Positions 18,961 through 29,400 of a stretch of 48,932 bases of DNA are shown here, piece by piece (position 1 is the stretch's first letter; every line of letters begins with the position of its first letter). A program made the translations under genes and the position numbers. This DNA comes from Candidatus Omnitrophota bacterium. Lineage in GTDB: Bacteria > Hinthialibacterota > Hinthialibacteria > Hinthialibacterales > Hinthialibacteraceae. The notes under the pieces were generated by a model. The model was not told the DNA's origin and searched no databases. It saw only the letters and a list, made by a program, of their open reading frames with translations. Location of the stretch: contig JBFMBP010000019.1 of NCBI GenBank assembly GCA_040755155.1, positions 1 to 48,932 of the forward strand. Direction: 5' to 3'.

Positions 18961-19854
18961 TCAATCGGATAGAAAACCTACTTCCACCAATTTCCTGCGC
19001 AAATCGTCCTCCTCCGCTTTCGACAAATCGCGCAAGGGAGGCCTGCACCAACCGGCGGGGATTCCCTTCATCCGCAAACCAGCCTTGATATTGGCGATGA
19101 GATTCTCGTTGACGGCGGGAGCGACGGTGTTAGTGATTTTGTTCTGCAAACGGCGCGCTTCTTCCCAATTCCCGGCGCTGGCCGCCTTATGAAATGCCAC
19201 AAACGTCTCCGGCAGCCAATTGGCGAATGCGGCAACGATCGCCAAGCCTCCCAAACGGTAAGCATCATATTCGTGTTGATCGATGCCGCAAAAAACGCGG
19301 AATTTCTCGTCTTGGATTTCGTACCATTTGGCCATCGTTACCAGCGATCCGCTCTCTTTGATTCCCCGGATATTGCCGCAGCGTTTCCGCAACTCCTGCA
19401 CCGCTTGGAACGAATAAGGATTCCCCGTGCGGCCAGGAATATTGTACAAGAAAAGCGGCGTATCCCCGATCGCCTCGGAAACGGCCTGTATATAAGCGAT
19501 CACCGCCGCATCGTCGCAGCCGAAAAACCACGGCGAGAGTACGGCGATTCCGTCCACGCCTGCTTTGACCGCATGACGCGCGATGTCGAGGGTATCGGGA
19601 AGAAGGTTATTGCTCGATTGGATGATAATGACGGCGCGGCCCGCCGTCTGTTCGACGGCGATATCGATAATGCGTTTCCGCTCCGCTGGGGGAATCAAAG
19701 GCCCTTCCCCAGTAACGCCGGTGACGAACAATCCATGCACGCCATGTCCGATTAAAAAGTCCAGGATTTCCCTAAACGATCTTTCGTTGATGGTTTCGCC
19801 GCCCTTTTCGAAAGGGGTGGGTACAGCAGGAAAAACACCTTCGAATTTACTCAT
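18961..19854 (-). CDS. DapA/NanA-family class I aldolase (dihydrodipicolinate synthase family)
   Basis: 297 residues, a complete (beta/alpha)8 lyase/synthase of the DHDPS family. GVTGEGPLI (residues 46-54) binds the keto acid, Tyr137 lies in YNIPGRTG, and Lys166 in IRGIKESG forms the Schiff base with pyruvate or a similar keto acid. GVTGE with Gly instead of the DapA-typical G-T-T-G-E, plus the lack of lysine-pathway neighbours, leaves it open whether it is DapA itself or a sugar-acid aldolase such as NanA or KdgD. AAGGAA precedes ATG 19854. Downstream it runs directly into repeat DNA. Confidence 0.85.
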   Translation of the reverse strand: MSKFEGVFPAVPTPFEKGGETINERSFREILDFLIGHGVHGLFVTGVTGEGPLIPPAERKRIIDIAVEQTAGRAVIIIQSSNNLLPDTLDIARHAVKAGVDGIAVLSPWFFGCDDAAVIAYIQAVSEAIGDTPLFLYNIPGRTGNPYSFQAVQELRKRCGNIRGIKESGSLVTMAKWYEIQDEKFRVFCGIDQHEYDAYRLGGLAIVAAFANWLPETFVAFHKAASAGNWEEARRLQNKITNTVAPAVNENLIANIKAGLRMKGIPAGWCRPPLRDLSKAEEDDLRRKLVEVGFLSD

Positions 19855-19917
19855 GAGTTCGATTCCTTTCGTAGTCGCTTTCGCGGTGATGTTATTTTGT
19901 TAACTGCATCGGATGGT

Positions 19918-20059
19918 TCAAGGACAGAATCAACCCTGCCCTTGCCACCCTACTGTATTGTTGGGCAACGCTTCGCTTTGAGCCCACCCTACCTCTGATC
20001 TTTCCCCATAAGCCGAAAGTATTATTCAAGGGCAGAAACAACCTTGCCCTTGCCACCCC
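19918..20059. repeat. Two copies of a TTCAAGGGCAG...CCCTTGCCACCC repeat
   Basis: Copy one (19918-19950) and copy two (20025-20059) share TTCAAGG[A/G]CAGAA, CAACC and TGCCCTTGCCACCC. Each is a weak hairpin (AAGGGCAG/CTGCCCTT). A third copy in opposite orientation is at 35491-35524. Between the two copies is TGGGCAACGCTTCGCTTTGAGCCCACCC (in parts, 19963-19990), a second small palindromic motif. Confidence 0.65.
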
Positions 20060-20071
20060 ATTAATAATTGT

Positions 20072-21286
<1,215 letters not shown>

Positions 21287-21456
21287 GAAAGCCGCCTTTT
21301 CCCCTGCAGTCGATTTCATCGTCATATTGTATATAAAAGTAATGGATTTACGCCATAAAAGCAAGGAGCCGGACAACTCAACTTTTTTTCATTTTATCGT
21401 TACAATAAGAACTCGGCGGCATCCGCCGATCCATTCCAAAACAGGAAACGAAAAAC

Positions 21457-22227
21457 ATGTCTATTCTCGGAGTAATCCCCTCCCGCTATGCTTCCACGCG
21501 CCTTCCCGGCAAGCCTCTTGCGCCCATCATGGGCAAAAGCCTTATCCGTCGCGTCTGCGAACAAGCTATGAAATGCCAAACGCTGGATTATCTCTGCGTC
21601 GCTACGGACGATCAGCGCATCGCCGACGAAGTCCTATCCATCGGCGGACGCGCCGTCATGACCTCCCCTACCCACCCGTCGGGAACCGACCGCATCGCCG
21701 AAACCGTGCAGATTCTCGAAAAAGAGGGCGTCATCCGCCCCGAAATCGTGGTCAACATCCAAGGCGACATGCCTTTTGTCCATCCGTTGATGATCGACGA
21801 AATCGTAGAAGCGCTCAAAGCGGATTCCTCCATCCCGATGGGAACTTCCGTCTATCCCCTCGCTCACGAGGAGGATTACGTCAATCCGGCTATCGTGAAA
21901 ACCGTCATGGATCTCCAAGGATTCGCCCTCTACTTCTCTCGTTCCCATATTCCCTATCCTCGATCGAAAACCGGATTGCCCATCTACGACCATATTGGCA
22001 TATACGTTTATCGCCGGGATTTTCTGATGAAACTATCCCAACTGACGCCCACGCCCTTGGAACGGGAAGAATCTCTCGAGCAGCTGCGCGTACTGGAACA
22101 CGGTTATAAAATCAAAGTCGTCAAATCCAGTTGCCAGGATATAGAATTGGCGGGATGCTCCGTGGATACGGCGGAAGATATCCAATGGGCGGAACAATTG
22201 ATGCGGCAACGGGGATTGAGCGGGTAA
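21457..22227 (+). CDS. kdsB: 3-deoxy-manno-octulosonate cytidylyltransferase
   Basis: 256 residues, normal length. MSILGVIPSRYASTRLPGKPLA is the CTP-binding N-terminus of CMP-Kdo synthetase (read here as IPSRYASTRLPGKPL), followed by HPSGTDRIAE, VNIQGDMPF (metal-binding Asp) and YFSRSHIPYPR. It activates Kdo as CMP-Kdo for lipid A core synthesis, which shows that the organism makes LPS. CAGGAAACG precedes ATG 21457. It is divergent from the unrecognised gene and convergent with the Wzz-like gene; KdsA, KdsC and KdsD are not in the window. Confidence 0.96.
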   Translation: MSILGVIPSRYASTRLPGKPLAPIMGKSLIRRVCEQAMKCQTLDYLCVATDDQRIADEVLSIGGRAVMTSPTHPSGTDRIAETVQILEKEGVIRPEIVVNIQGDMPFVHPLMIDEIVEALKADSSIPMGTSVYPLAHEEDYVNPAIVKTVMDLQGFALYFSRSHIPYPRSKTGLPIYDHIGIYVYRRDFLMKLSQLTPTPLEREESLEQLRVLEHGYKIKVVKSSCQDIELAGCSVDTAEDIQWAEQLMRQRGLSG

Positions 22228-22257
22228 GAATTCTCTAATCTGCGTCCATGAAAAAAA

Positions 22258-22292
22258 CCAAGGCCAAGCGTGATCGTCCCGCTTGGCCTTGG
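22258..22292 (-). terminator. Terminator between kdsB and the Wzz-like gene
   Basis: Perfect 12-base stem CCAAGGCCAAGC / GCTTGGCCTTGG with an 11-base loop. Seven adenines precede it on the plus strand, so on the minus strand the stem is followed by a T run; it ends the Wzz-like transcript and may also stop kdsB transcription. Confidence 0.85.
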
Positions 22293-22315
22293 CCGTCTTT
22301 CAATATCCCTTCGCG

Positions 22316-23611
22316 TTATGTTTCGGTCGGGTTTTCTTTCTTCGTCCAGATTCCCGAATGAAGCATCCCGTACAAATCGGCGAGTAGATAATACATCAAT
22401 GCCATCAAAAAGGCTACCAAACCCACTAGCGCAATAATCATCGATCTCCTGGGCCATATTTTCTTCTTAATGGGAATCGCTTTATTGGAGAGGATCAAAT
22501 CCTGGCGTTCGGAGGATATGGTGGTTCCGGCCCAACCCAGATTCTTGTAAACGCCGGAAAATACTTCCAATTCCCGGTCGAAATCCGCTTTCGCTTCCGT
22601 TTCCGCTACATCCATCTCGTTAAACGCCTTGTTTTGCTCCTCCACTTTCGCTTCCACCTCCGCAATGCGGGAAGCGGTTCTCACTTGTTTGGCGATAAGC
22701 GAAGGAAGATCCACCTGCAACTTGCTGTATTCCTGGAGCAGCGTGATATAGCCGGTATTAAGCATCTCGTCGTGAATGCCCATCTGAGCTAGAGCCGAAA
22801 TATCGACGTTCTCCGTCGCCGCCTTCACCAATTCCAGGGAAGCGTTATCGCTGAAGATGGATTTCCATACCGGAACGATCTTTTGAAAATCGGGATGCCG
22901 CTCGAATTGCGGATCGAAAAAGAGCGCCTTAAATTTCACCATCTTCTCTTCTTGTTCTCGAATCGAATTGTCCAGCGTCTCTTTTTCTTGGCGCAGAGTG
23001 GCGAGAATGGTTTGGTTGGTATCGAGTTCCTTCATCAAAACCTGCTTATTATTCTTCAAAAGCAGGTCGAGATAATCTTTTTTAAACTTGATTTTGCGCT
23101 GTTCGATTGTTTGAATTTCGCTGGATATCAGCTGTTGGCTTGATGATTTTTCGCCCGCCATCAATTCCCGATTCTTTGCGATCGCCCGTTCCGCGAGATC
23201 GTTCGCCACATCTGCGGCGAGAACGGGATCCTCCAAAACCACGCTGATGGATAAGTAGGATGAACCAAGCAGATAGTAAACTTGCACGCGCCCCCGCATG
23301 TCGTTAGGATAGCGCAAATTATACGGCGAGCTTCGAAGTTGATATTTTTGCATAATGTCCTGCATGACATCATCCGCCGTAATCATGGTTACGTAGGTAT
23401 CCATCGGGATCGCAGGATTCTTCATCGTCTCTTGGCCCAGCCGGGATTTATTCATCAAGAGCAAAGCATGAGACTCGTATCGATTGTGCACGATGAAGGT
23501 GGCGATCATACCCAAGAACATGGATACGGCGGTAAAATATAAAATTCGCCTGCCCCGATCCCAAATGACGTTAACGACAGCATTAAGACTGATTTCTTTT
23601 TCGGCAACCAT
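22316..23611 (-). CDS. Wzz-type chain-length determinant/polysaccharide co-polymerase
   Basis: 431 residues. Two membrane segments bracket the protein (about 25-43, YFTAVSMFLGMIATFIV, and about 395-415, SMIIALVGLVAFLMALMYYLL), with a large periplasmic part between them that carries a long coiled coil (about 165-235) and another (about 300-360). The topology and N-terminal sequence match the Wzz/PCP family, which sets polysaccharide length with a Wzy polymerase. The kinase domain of PCP-2a proteins is absent. It could act with the O-antigen ligase-like protein at 4.8-7.2 kb, though the two are not linked. Confidence 0.82.
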   Translation of the reverse strand: MVAEKEISLNAVVNVIWDRGRRILYFTAVSMFLGMIATFIVHNRYESHALLLMNKSRLGQETMKNPAIPMDTYVTMITADDVMQDIMQKYQLRSSPYNLRYPNDMRGRVQVYYLLGSSYLSISVVLEDPVLAADVANDLAERAIAKNRELMAGEKSSSQQLISSEIQTIEQRKIKFKKDYLDLLLKNNKQVLMKELDTNQTILATLRQEKETLDNSIREQEEKMVKFKALFFDPQFERHPDFQKIVPVWKSIFSDNASLELVKAATENVDISALAQMGIHDEMLNTGYITLLQEYSKLQVDLPSLIAKQVRTASRIAEVEAKVEEQNKAFNEMDVAETEAKADFDRELEVFSGVYKNLGWAGTTISSERQDLILSNKAIPIKKKIWPRRSMIIALVGLVAFLMALMYYLLADLYGMLHSGIWTKKENPTET

Positions 23612-23751
23612 TGCGCCCTTCCTCGCGAATAAGGTGATTCGATTATAAAATCCGTACCATCCCCCATGATCTTAACAATGCAAGATACACGGGGCGATGC
23701 AAAGAATAAACCCCCAACAGCGATGGAGAAAACGAAAGTTCCCCCAGCGAA

Positions 23752-24924
23752 TCATTCTTTCGCCGGCCCCGCCATGCTGACATTGAAAATATCGTCCGCG
23801 CGCAGCGGAAGCGGAGTTACGCCCCTCAAGTTTTCCTCGATCAGGCGAAAATCGAATTTCTTCATCAATTGTTCCTGCCATTCGTACATTTTCTTTTTCA
23901 TATACATATTCGGCAGCATATTTTGAATGGCGGGATGATTGTAATCGTGCTTTTGGGATTCGAATTTGTCTCGAACCAGAAAAAAAGCATAGCCTAAGTT
24001 GGTCTTCACCAACTTGGAGAATTCATGGATGGGCGTGCGGGCGATTTCATCCAGAAGAGCTTGGGAATAAATCTCTGGCGCATTCTCGTTATGATGGATT
24101 ACGATGTATCCCCAGTTGTACTTCGCCTCGCTCGTATCGGAGTATTTATCCGCATACTCCTGCATGACTTTCAATTTCTCCTCGAATAATGAAAGGGGCT
24201 CCAGTTTGACCCGGACTTCCTCGTAAATCTTCTCGGCCAGCGTTTTGGCTTCTTCCTCGGTTCGTTTCTCGCCCCAGCGGACTTCGACGCGGTTTATATC
24301 CGACCGCGCAATCGAAGTAAAAAGCCGAATATTGTCGTCGTAGAATTTCCTCAATTCCTTATCGGTCATCGCCGCGCGGATTTCTTCGGATTTTTGCTCC
24401 ATGCATTTCCTTCCGAGTATCGTTTGAGCAAGTATCCGTAGAAGAGCTTCTTCCGTTTGTCCTGTTTGTTTTAAATAATTCTTGTACTCTTCCAAGGTAT
24501 TGAATTTGCTTTGGGCGTTGCGCAGCAATTGCTCTTTCTCCGCTTCAGTAACCGTGATCTTGCGATCCTGCGCTTCCAACAAAAGCAAATAATTGTCGAT
24601 AAGAACGACAAGAATTTCGCCCCGCTTTTTCACCAACGCTTTGTCAATCAGTTTTTCGTCCTGCGTTAACTTTTGCAACCGCTCCCGCTCCGGCGCGGCG
24701 AGTTTCTCCAGCTGGGAAAGATAGATTTTTCCCGTGTTCCATTCGGCAAGCAGTAAATCGTCTTTCGCGGGGGGGGTGGATTCGGCTTTGAAAAATGGCG
24801 ATGGGACGGCCGCTGCGGCGCTTGGTTCGGCTGGTTTTTGGGATTCTTGCTGGGACGATCCCCCGCATCCCCCTAATACGCAACAAAGAAGAAAAAAAGC
24901 CAATAAAAGAGGCGCAGATTTCAT
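23752..24924 (-). CDS. SurA/PpiC-like peptidyl-prolyl isomerase lipoprotein
   Basis: 390 residues. The N-terminus is a lipoprotein signal with lipobox LGGC. A flexible Pro/Ala/Ser linker leads to a helical SurA_N-like region (about 60-190) and a PpiC/parvulin-like domain (about 205-330) ending LVKTNLGYAFFLVRDK, in which the usual parvulin GG/GW motif appears as WGYIVIHHNEN. It is likely a periplasmic folding factor for outer-membrane or secreted proteins. AGGAGAT precedes ATG 24924. It lies between two other envelope genes on the same strand. Confidence 0.8.
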   Translation of the reverse strand: MKSAPLLLAFFLLCCVLGGCGGSSQQESQKPAEPSAAAAVPSPFFKAESTPPAKDDLLLAEWNTGKIYLSQLEKLAAPERERLQKLTQDEKLIDKALVKKRGEILVVLIDNYLLLLEAQDRKITVTEAEKEQLLRNAQSKFNTLEEYKNYLKQTGQTEEALLRILAQTILGRKCMEQKSEEIRAAMTDKELRKFYDDNIRLFTSIARSDINRVEVRWGEKRTEEEAKTLAEKIYEEVRVKLEPLSLFEEKLKVMQEYADKYSDTSEAKYNWGYIVIHHNENAPEIYSQALLDEIARTPIHEFSKLVKTNLGYAFFLVRDKFESQKHDYNHPAIQNMLPNMYMKKKMYEWQEQLMKKFDFRLIEENLRGVTPLPLRADDIFNVSMAGPAKE

Positions 24925-24982
24925 GAAATCGCTATCTCCTGAATCCTATGAGCGAGAATGATTAACCAAGGGAGAATTGGCA

Positions 24983-25924
24983 TTATTTGGGGAGATTGGA
25001 TGAGGCCGCGTTCCCTGCGGAAGGTTGTATGCGATTCCCCGGGCCAAGTTGCTCGTCCATTCCCTTCATCTGATCGAAATCCGGCATGGGCAATCCCGGA
25101 TGAAATTTTTGCCAATACTTTTCGTAATTTTCCCGCTGTTCTTGCGTCCCGGGGAACGCCACGGGAAATTGCTTGGCTTCTTTCATAAATTGATTTCCAT
25201 ACATTTCCATGTACTGCTGCCGCCCTTTTTCTCTTTCGTCGGCGCTGACGGGACGGGGCAATGGCATTCCGGCGGGAGGCTTGTAGCCTTTGGAGTATTC
25301 GCGGAATTTGTCGCCGTATATTCGCTCGTAATATTCGTAAGCCTGCTGCTGTTCTTCGCGGGTGATGGGACGCCAGTTATCCTTGATTTCGTCGAAAAAG
25401 GCGGGTTTTAACGCCAAACGCAGGCGAAAAGCCGCCTCGCCGAGTTTCAGAGTAGCCGCATCGTCTGTAAGAAGAACAACCTGAATGCCGTTATCCAATG
25501 TTTTTCCTTCGTAAATCTCTACGTATTCCTTCTTGCGCGTCTGATGGATTCTTCCGATTTTCGTTGGCCCGACTTGAGAAAAATCGACGTAGACCCAATC
25601 TTCGATCAACGCCAGAAGACGGTTGCGGTCGATCTCCTCGCTGGAAGCCCTCGGACCCGGCGTTCCCGCCGCTGGAGGAGTATCCGCCGTCAATTCCTCG
25701 ATCGTTGGCAGAGCGGGAGAAGCCATCATTTCCGTCGGATCCGGAAAAAATTCCAAAATATGCTCGGCGGCGGGATCGCTGGGCGCGATGGGCTGCGGCT
25801 GGTTCGAGACATCGATTCGAGCAACGCGAATCGCCGGTTTGGTCGGCGCCGGCGCCGTCAGGACGACAAACAACACGATCCCTACGATAAGAACGCACGT
25901 CAGCGCGATCACGATCATTCGCAT
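24983..25924 (-). CDS. Membrane-anchored protein with repeated C-terminal motif, function unknown
   Basis: 313 residues. One N-terminal hydrophobic segment (IVIALTCVLIVGIVLFVVL) acts as anchor or uncleaved signal, followed by a Pro-rich linker and a domain about 100-195 that includes RIHQTRKKEYVEIYEGKTL. The C-terminus contains three related segments (about 200-290) of the form [acidic/Gln]-x-YYERIYGDKF, QQYMEMYGNQF and ENYEKYWQKFHPG. GGGAGG five bases before ATG 25924 decides the start; the frame extends nine codons further up. No known family was recognised. Its neighbour downstream is the SurA-like lipoprotein, 58 bases away. Confidence 0.75.
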   Translation of the reverse strand: MRMIVIALTCVLIVGIVLFVVLTAPAPTKPAIRVARIDVSNQPQPIAPSDPAAEHILEFFPDPTEMMASPALPTIEELTADTPPAAGTPGPRASSEEIDRNRLLALIEDWVYVDFSQVGPTKIGRIHQTRKKEYVEIYEGKTLDNGIQVVLLTDDAATLKLGEAAFRLRLALKPAFFDEIKDNWRPITREEQQQAYEYYERIYGDKFREYSKGYKPPAGMPLPRPVSADEREKGRQQYMEMYGNQFMKEAKQFPVAFPGTQEQRENYEKYWQKFHPGLPMPDFDQMKGMDEQLGPGNRIQPSAGNAASSNLPK

Positions 25925-26106
25925 AATGGCCTCCCGCGAATGGAAATCCATCCGAGGTTGATTTCGTCTTTTTCGAGCGTCTTGCAGGTTAAAATTCTAT
26001 CACGGCAAGCGGCGGCGGCATAGCCATATCCGGCGGAAAACCGCCCGCGGGAAGGCTTCGCCTTTCCCCTCCGCCAACATGGGTTCCGCCATGCCGATTC
26101 TTACTC

Positions 26107-26330
26107 TCTCATGGTACGCGGCTAGCGAATTTTCTTCCCCCAGCCTTGAAAGGCTGGGCTATTGCCAAATGCCCCTTTAAAGGGGCAAACGACAATAGCC
26201 CGCCGTTTCAACGGCGGGTTTAGGTAAAAATTTCTTTTTTTCGCGTATTTCTTTTTCATTTCGTGTTTTCGCGATTCAAACGTCGATAATAAAAGATTCC
26301 ATTAATTCTTCATTGTGCGCGACATGAGTT
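26107..26330. repeat. Intergenic element E1 with inverted ends CTCATGGTACGCG/GCGCGACATGAG
   Basis: Left end CTCATGGTACGCG (26108-26120) and right end GTGCGCGACATGAGTT (26315-26330) are imperfect inverted repeats. Between them lie the triple-hairpin cassette (26139-26221) and a 48-base segment (26239-26286) nearly identical to 44836-44886. Same end sequences as E2 (35523-35696) and E3 (44606-44926). Confidence 0.6.
26139..26221 (+). repeat. Triple-hairpin cassette, copy A
   Basis: Three perfect palindromes in a row: CCCAGCCTTGAAAGGCTGGG (26139-26158), GCCCCTTTAAAGGGGC (26171-26186) and CCCGCCGTTTCAACGGCGGG (26199-26218), joined by CTATTGCCAAAT and AAACGACAATAG. An inverted copy is at 35382-35461 and a single hairpin at 48711-48730. 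They look like REP/BIME-type elements; they could also act as terminators. Confidence 0.85.
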
Positions 26331-26428
26331 GCTCCTACGCTTATGCAAATAAGACGTTTACGTCTCAAAAAAGTAACGGCGCCCCGTCTCCGGAACGCCG
26401 CCGCTTTTATCTTCATTCTTCCGCGCGC

Positions 26429-29400
26429 TTAGAAGCCGCCGGGCAGAATAAACGAACTTTCATATCGGTAATCGAAGGAAATGACCTGGTCGTCCACGGC
26501 TTCGTCCGCAGGAATTTGTACGAATCCGAAATGCTTGCCGTCCTTCGCAATGACGAGATAAGCCCGTCCCGGCGTCAACGTGGCGACATGCCCCGCGTTA
26601 TCGGTAGTGCCGCCTTGTAGAACAGCTGGATCGTAAGGCGCAAGCCTCATAATAGTCCGGTTATACTTCTTGATCTCAGTCATGGGATTCAAAGTGTAGA
26701 TATCCGTATTTTCCGGCAGCATCATGATCCCGCCGTTGTAATTGGGCGCCTCGAAATTCTGGCCGTTGATGGTGATGTCCGCATCGCCTGCGTAAACCGT
26801 TACGACTACTCCGCGTTTTGCAAGATCGAATCCGAAAGGAACATCCCTCTCCATGCCGTCGATGCTGGACAAGGGCGAATCGGTCGCATCCGTATCCGTT
26901 CCGAACGTCAAATCGGTGTTCTCCATCATAATCTGCCGCATATTCATACTGACTAATTTATACTGGCCGTCAGCGTTCTGCTTGAATTTAAATTCGAGCG
27001 TAGTGAACTGCCCCGAGGATAAGAAGGAGCCGTTATACGACAAGGCTTCTAAAGCCGGCGGCTGATAATCCCGATTTAAAGTCAACTCTTGAAATTCTCC
27101 GACGAGATAAGAGACGCCAAACGAATCCGCCGCATTCTTTGTTAAATGGTAATAAGCTGGCGAATCGATGGATTTATTGCGCGGCGAATAAGTGCCTAAC
27201 CGCTTGTTGCCGGACAGCGTCTTGAGCAATAACATATCGTCAAACTCATAAGTATCTTGCGCCATCAAATCGGTGCGCCGGCCAAAATTCGTAATCTGCC
27301 ATAGCGTAATCGACCAAAATCTTCCATCGCCGACATCGCGAATGCGTACATCCTGAGTGAAGGGGACGACCGCCATCCGAACGGCTTCGTACGTTTTCGA
27401 CGTCGCCGCCTGATCGACTTCAGGCGATTGATATTGAATTTGAGGATAATAGGCGTCGAAATCCACAATGACCGTGGCATTGACGTACTCGCCTTGGTTG
27501 GTTATAACGAAAGAATTCGCCGCCAACGTCGATTCAATGAAAGAATTCACTTCGTAGAACGAGAAGAACGTCATCAAGGAAAGCCGCAAGCCTTCCGCAT
27601 CGTCGCCGCAGGCGCCTTTATAATCGGGCGAGACGTAACCCATGATCTTATTTACGTCCTCATCCGCGTAAGAGCCGAAAATATTGCGCACCGACTGTAC
27701 GACCGTTTGCAGATTGATGTTGGCGGTTTCCACATCGGCGACTTTGTCGTCCTCCAGTCCTGGAAGATCGGAGAAAATATACCGGTCTGAAGGCAGATTC
27801 AGCGCCGACTTGGATAAAACTTGAACCTCGCCGCTGCCCGCCACCAGCATATAAGCGCCGCTGACGCCGGGAAGCAATTTCACCTGGCGAATCGTACCCG
27901 CCGCAATCGGCGCAGCGGGTTTCAAGGAAAGCAATGCGTCTCTCGCGTCTCCGCTTCCCGTAATTGTTAGAACACCATCGTCATTGACAATCATGACGTT
28001 GGTCACCACGCCGCCCTTCGCAATCAATTCGATATCCCGGAATTTATCTTCGGGAATCAGATTCATCCAACTTTCCGTCGTGGCGCCCGCCGAGGAGAGA
28101 ATGCCATTCCCCGTCAGGAAATAGATGCTCTTCCCATCCGGGGAGAGTTCCATATCCCGGTAGATATCCAAATCCATGCCCGGAGGATAAAAATTCCGGT
28201 TCGCGTTCCCTAAGAACAACATGTCGCCATCGCCGTCGAGAATATAGATGCCGCCGTTCAAATAATCGACTTCCACGTCTCTCGGATGATCGATGGCTAT
28301 ATCGCCCTCTTCGGGAGCGACAATCAGATTCCCGCCGTTGACGCTGTTTTTATAGAAAGCGATCTCATCTGGCTTGAATGTGATCTCGTAATTGGGCTGC
28401 AACCTTGTCAGAAACGCCTTGACGTCGCCGACGCCCAAAACCTCACCATTTGTAAGCAAAAGAATATATCCGGAGAAGGTGGAGTTGACTTCCATATCGA
28501 TAACGGAGGTCGTTAACGCAATCTCCTTCATGGCGGGAGCGTCGCCCAGGCTGAAAAGCCGGCCGTCGCTGGTCAATTTAACGTAATCGATCGTATCCGT
28601 TAGATCGCCGCGTACGACTACGCTGCCGCCGCCTGTTCCACTGTCGCCGCCGCTGCCATCGCCGCCGCCGCTGGAAGCGATGATGTAACCGTCGGCGTAG
28701 GTATAAATGGGTGGATTGACGCCGTCGTCAATCTTTGCGTAGACGTAGTATTTTTTCGTAGGATCGAAATCGGCGATATGTTCTCTCAATTTTAAGGTGA
28801 AGGTCCTATCGAATCCCTCGCGCAGCGAAGCGCCGGGAATAAACGTTCCGTTGAAATCGAGACTGTTGTCGTCCACGTACAACAGGATCGACGCTACATC
28901 GTCGGAATCGTCCGCCAGGAAAGAGAGTTCGTATTCGAATTTCTCCGATGCGACGTTCACGCCTGCGCCCGGAGCGGTGAATTTAATAGTGGGAGGAACG
29001 TTCTGGCTGCTGACGATAATTTCCGACGTCGTTATCTGATTCTTGCTTACGTCCATGAACGGATCAATGCCGATTCCTGCGCCGTAATCCGTTTCCATGA
29101 AGGAATGGTAGCTGATTCCGCCCTTAGGCGCAATTACGTTTGTCGTCGTTCCCGTCGTCTGATCGGTGGTTACGTAAACTCGGCTCCGGTTGCCGGAACT
29201 GATCCGCACTCGGAAGCTTTCGCCCACACGCGCTTGATCCGAAGCGCGCAAAACGATATAGAAGTCGTTGCCCGCCAAGGGTCCCGTATTCTCGTCCGGC
29301 AATTGAATTTGATACATATAATTCGTTGAATAGAGACCGTCGTTCTGTCCTACCCAGTCGTTGACTCCCAAAGCGTAATACGGATCGTCGACGGTTACTT

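Larger units (their letters stand above)
25925..26428. other. Intergenic region with a terminal-repeat element
   Basis: Holds element E1 (26107-26330) with its hairpin cassette and the TTTCGCGATTCAAACG motif, and downstream of it the short stretch after the giant gene's stop. No gene seen. Confidence 0.6.

Noticed and set aside
26139-26221. CRISPR-like repetition in hairpin cassettes
   Set aside because: Three different palindromes in a fixed order, not one direct repeat with spacers; no cas genes.
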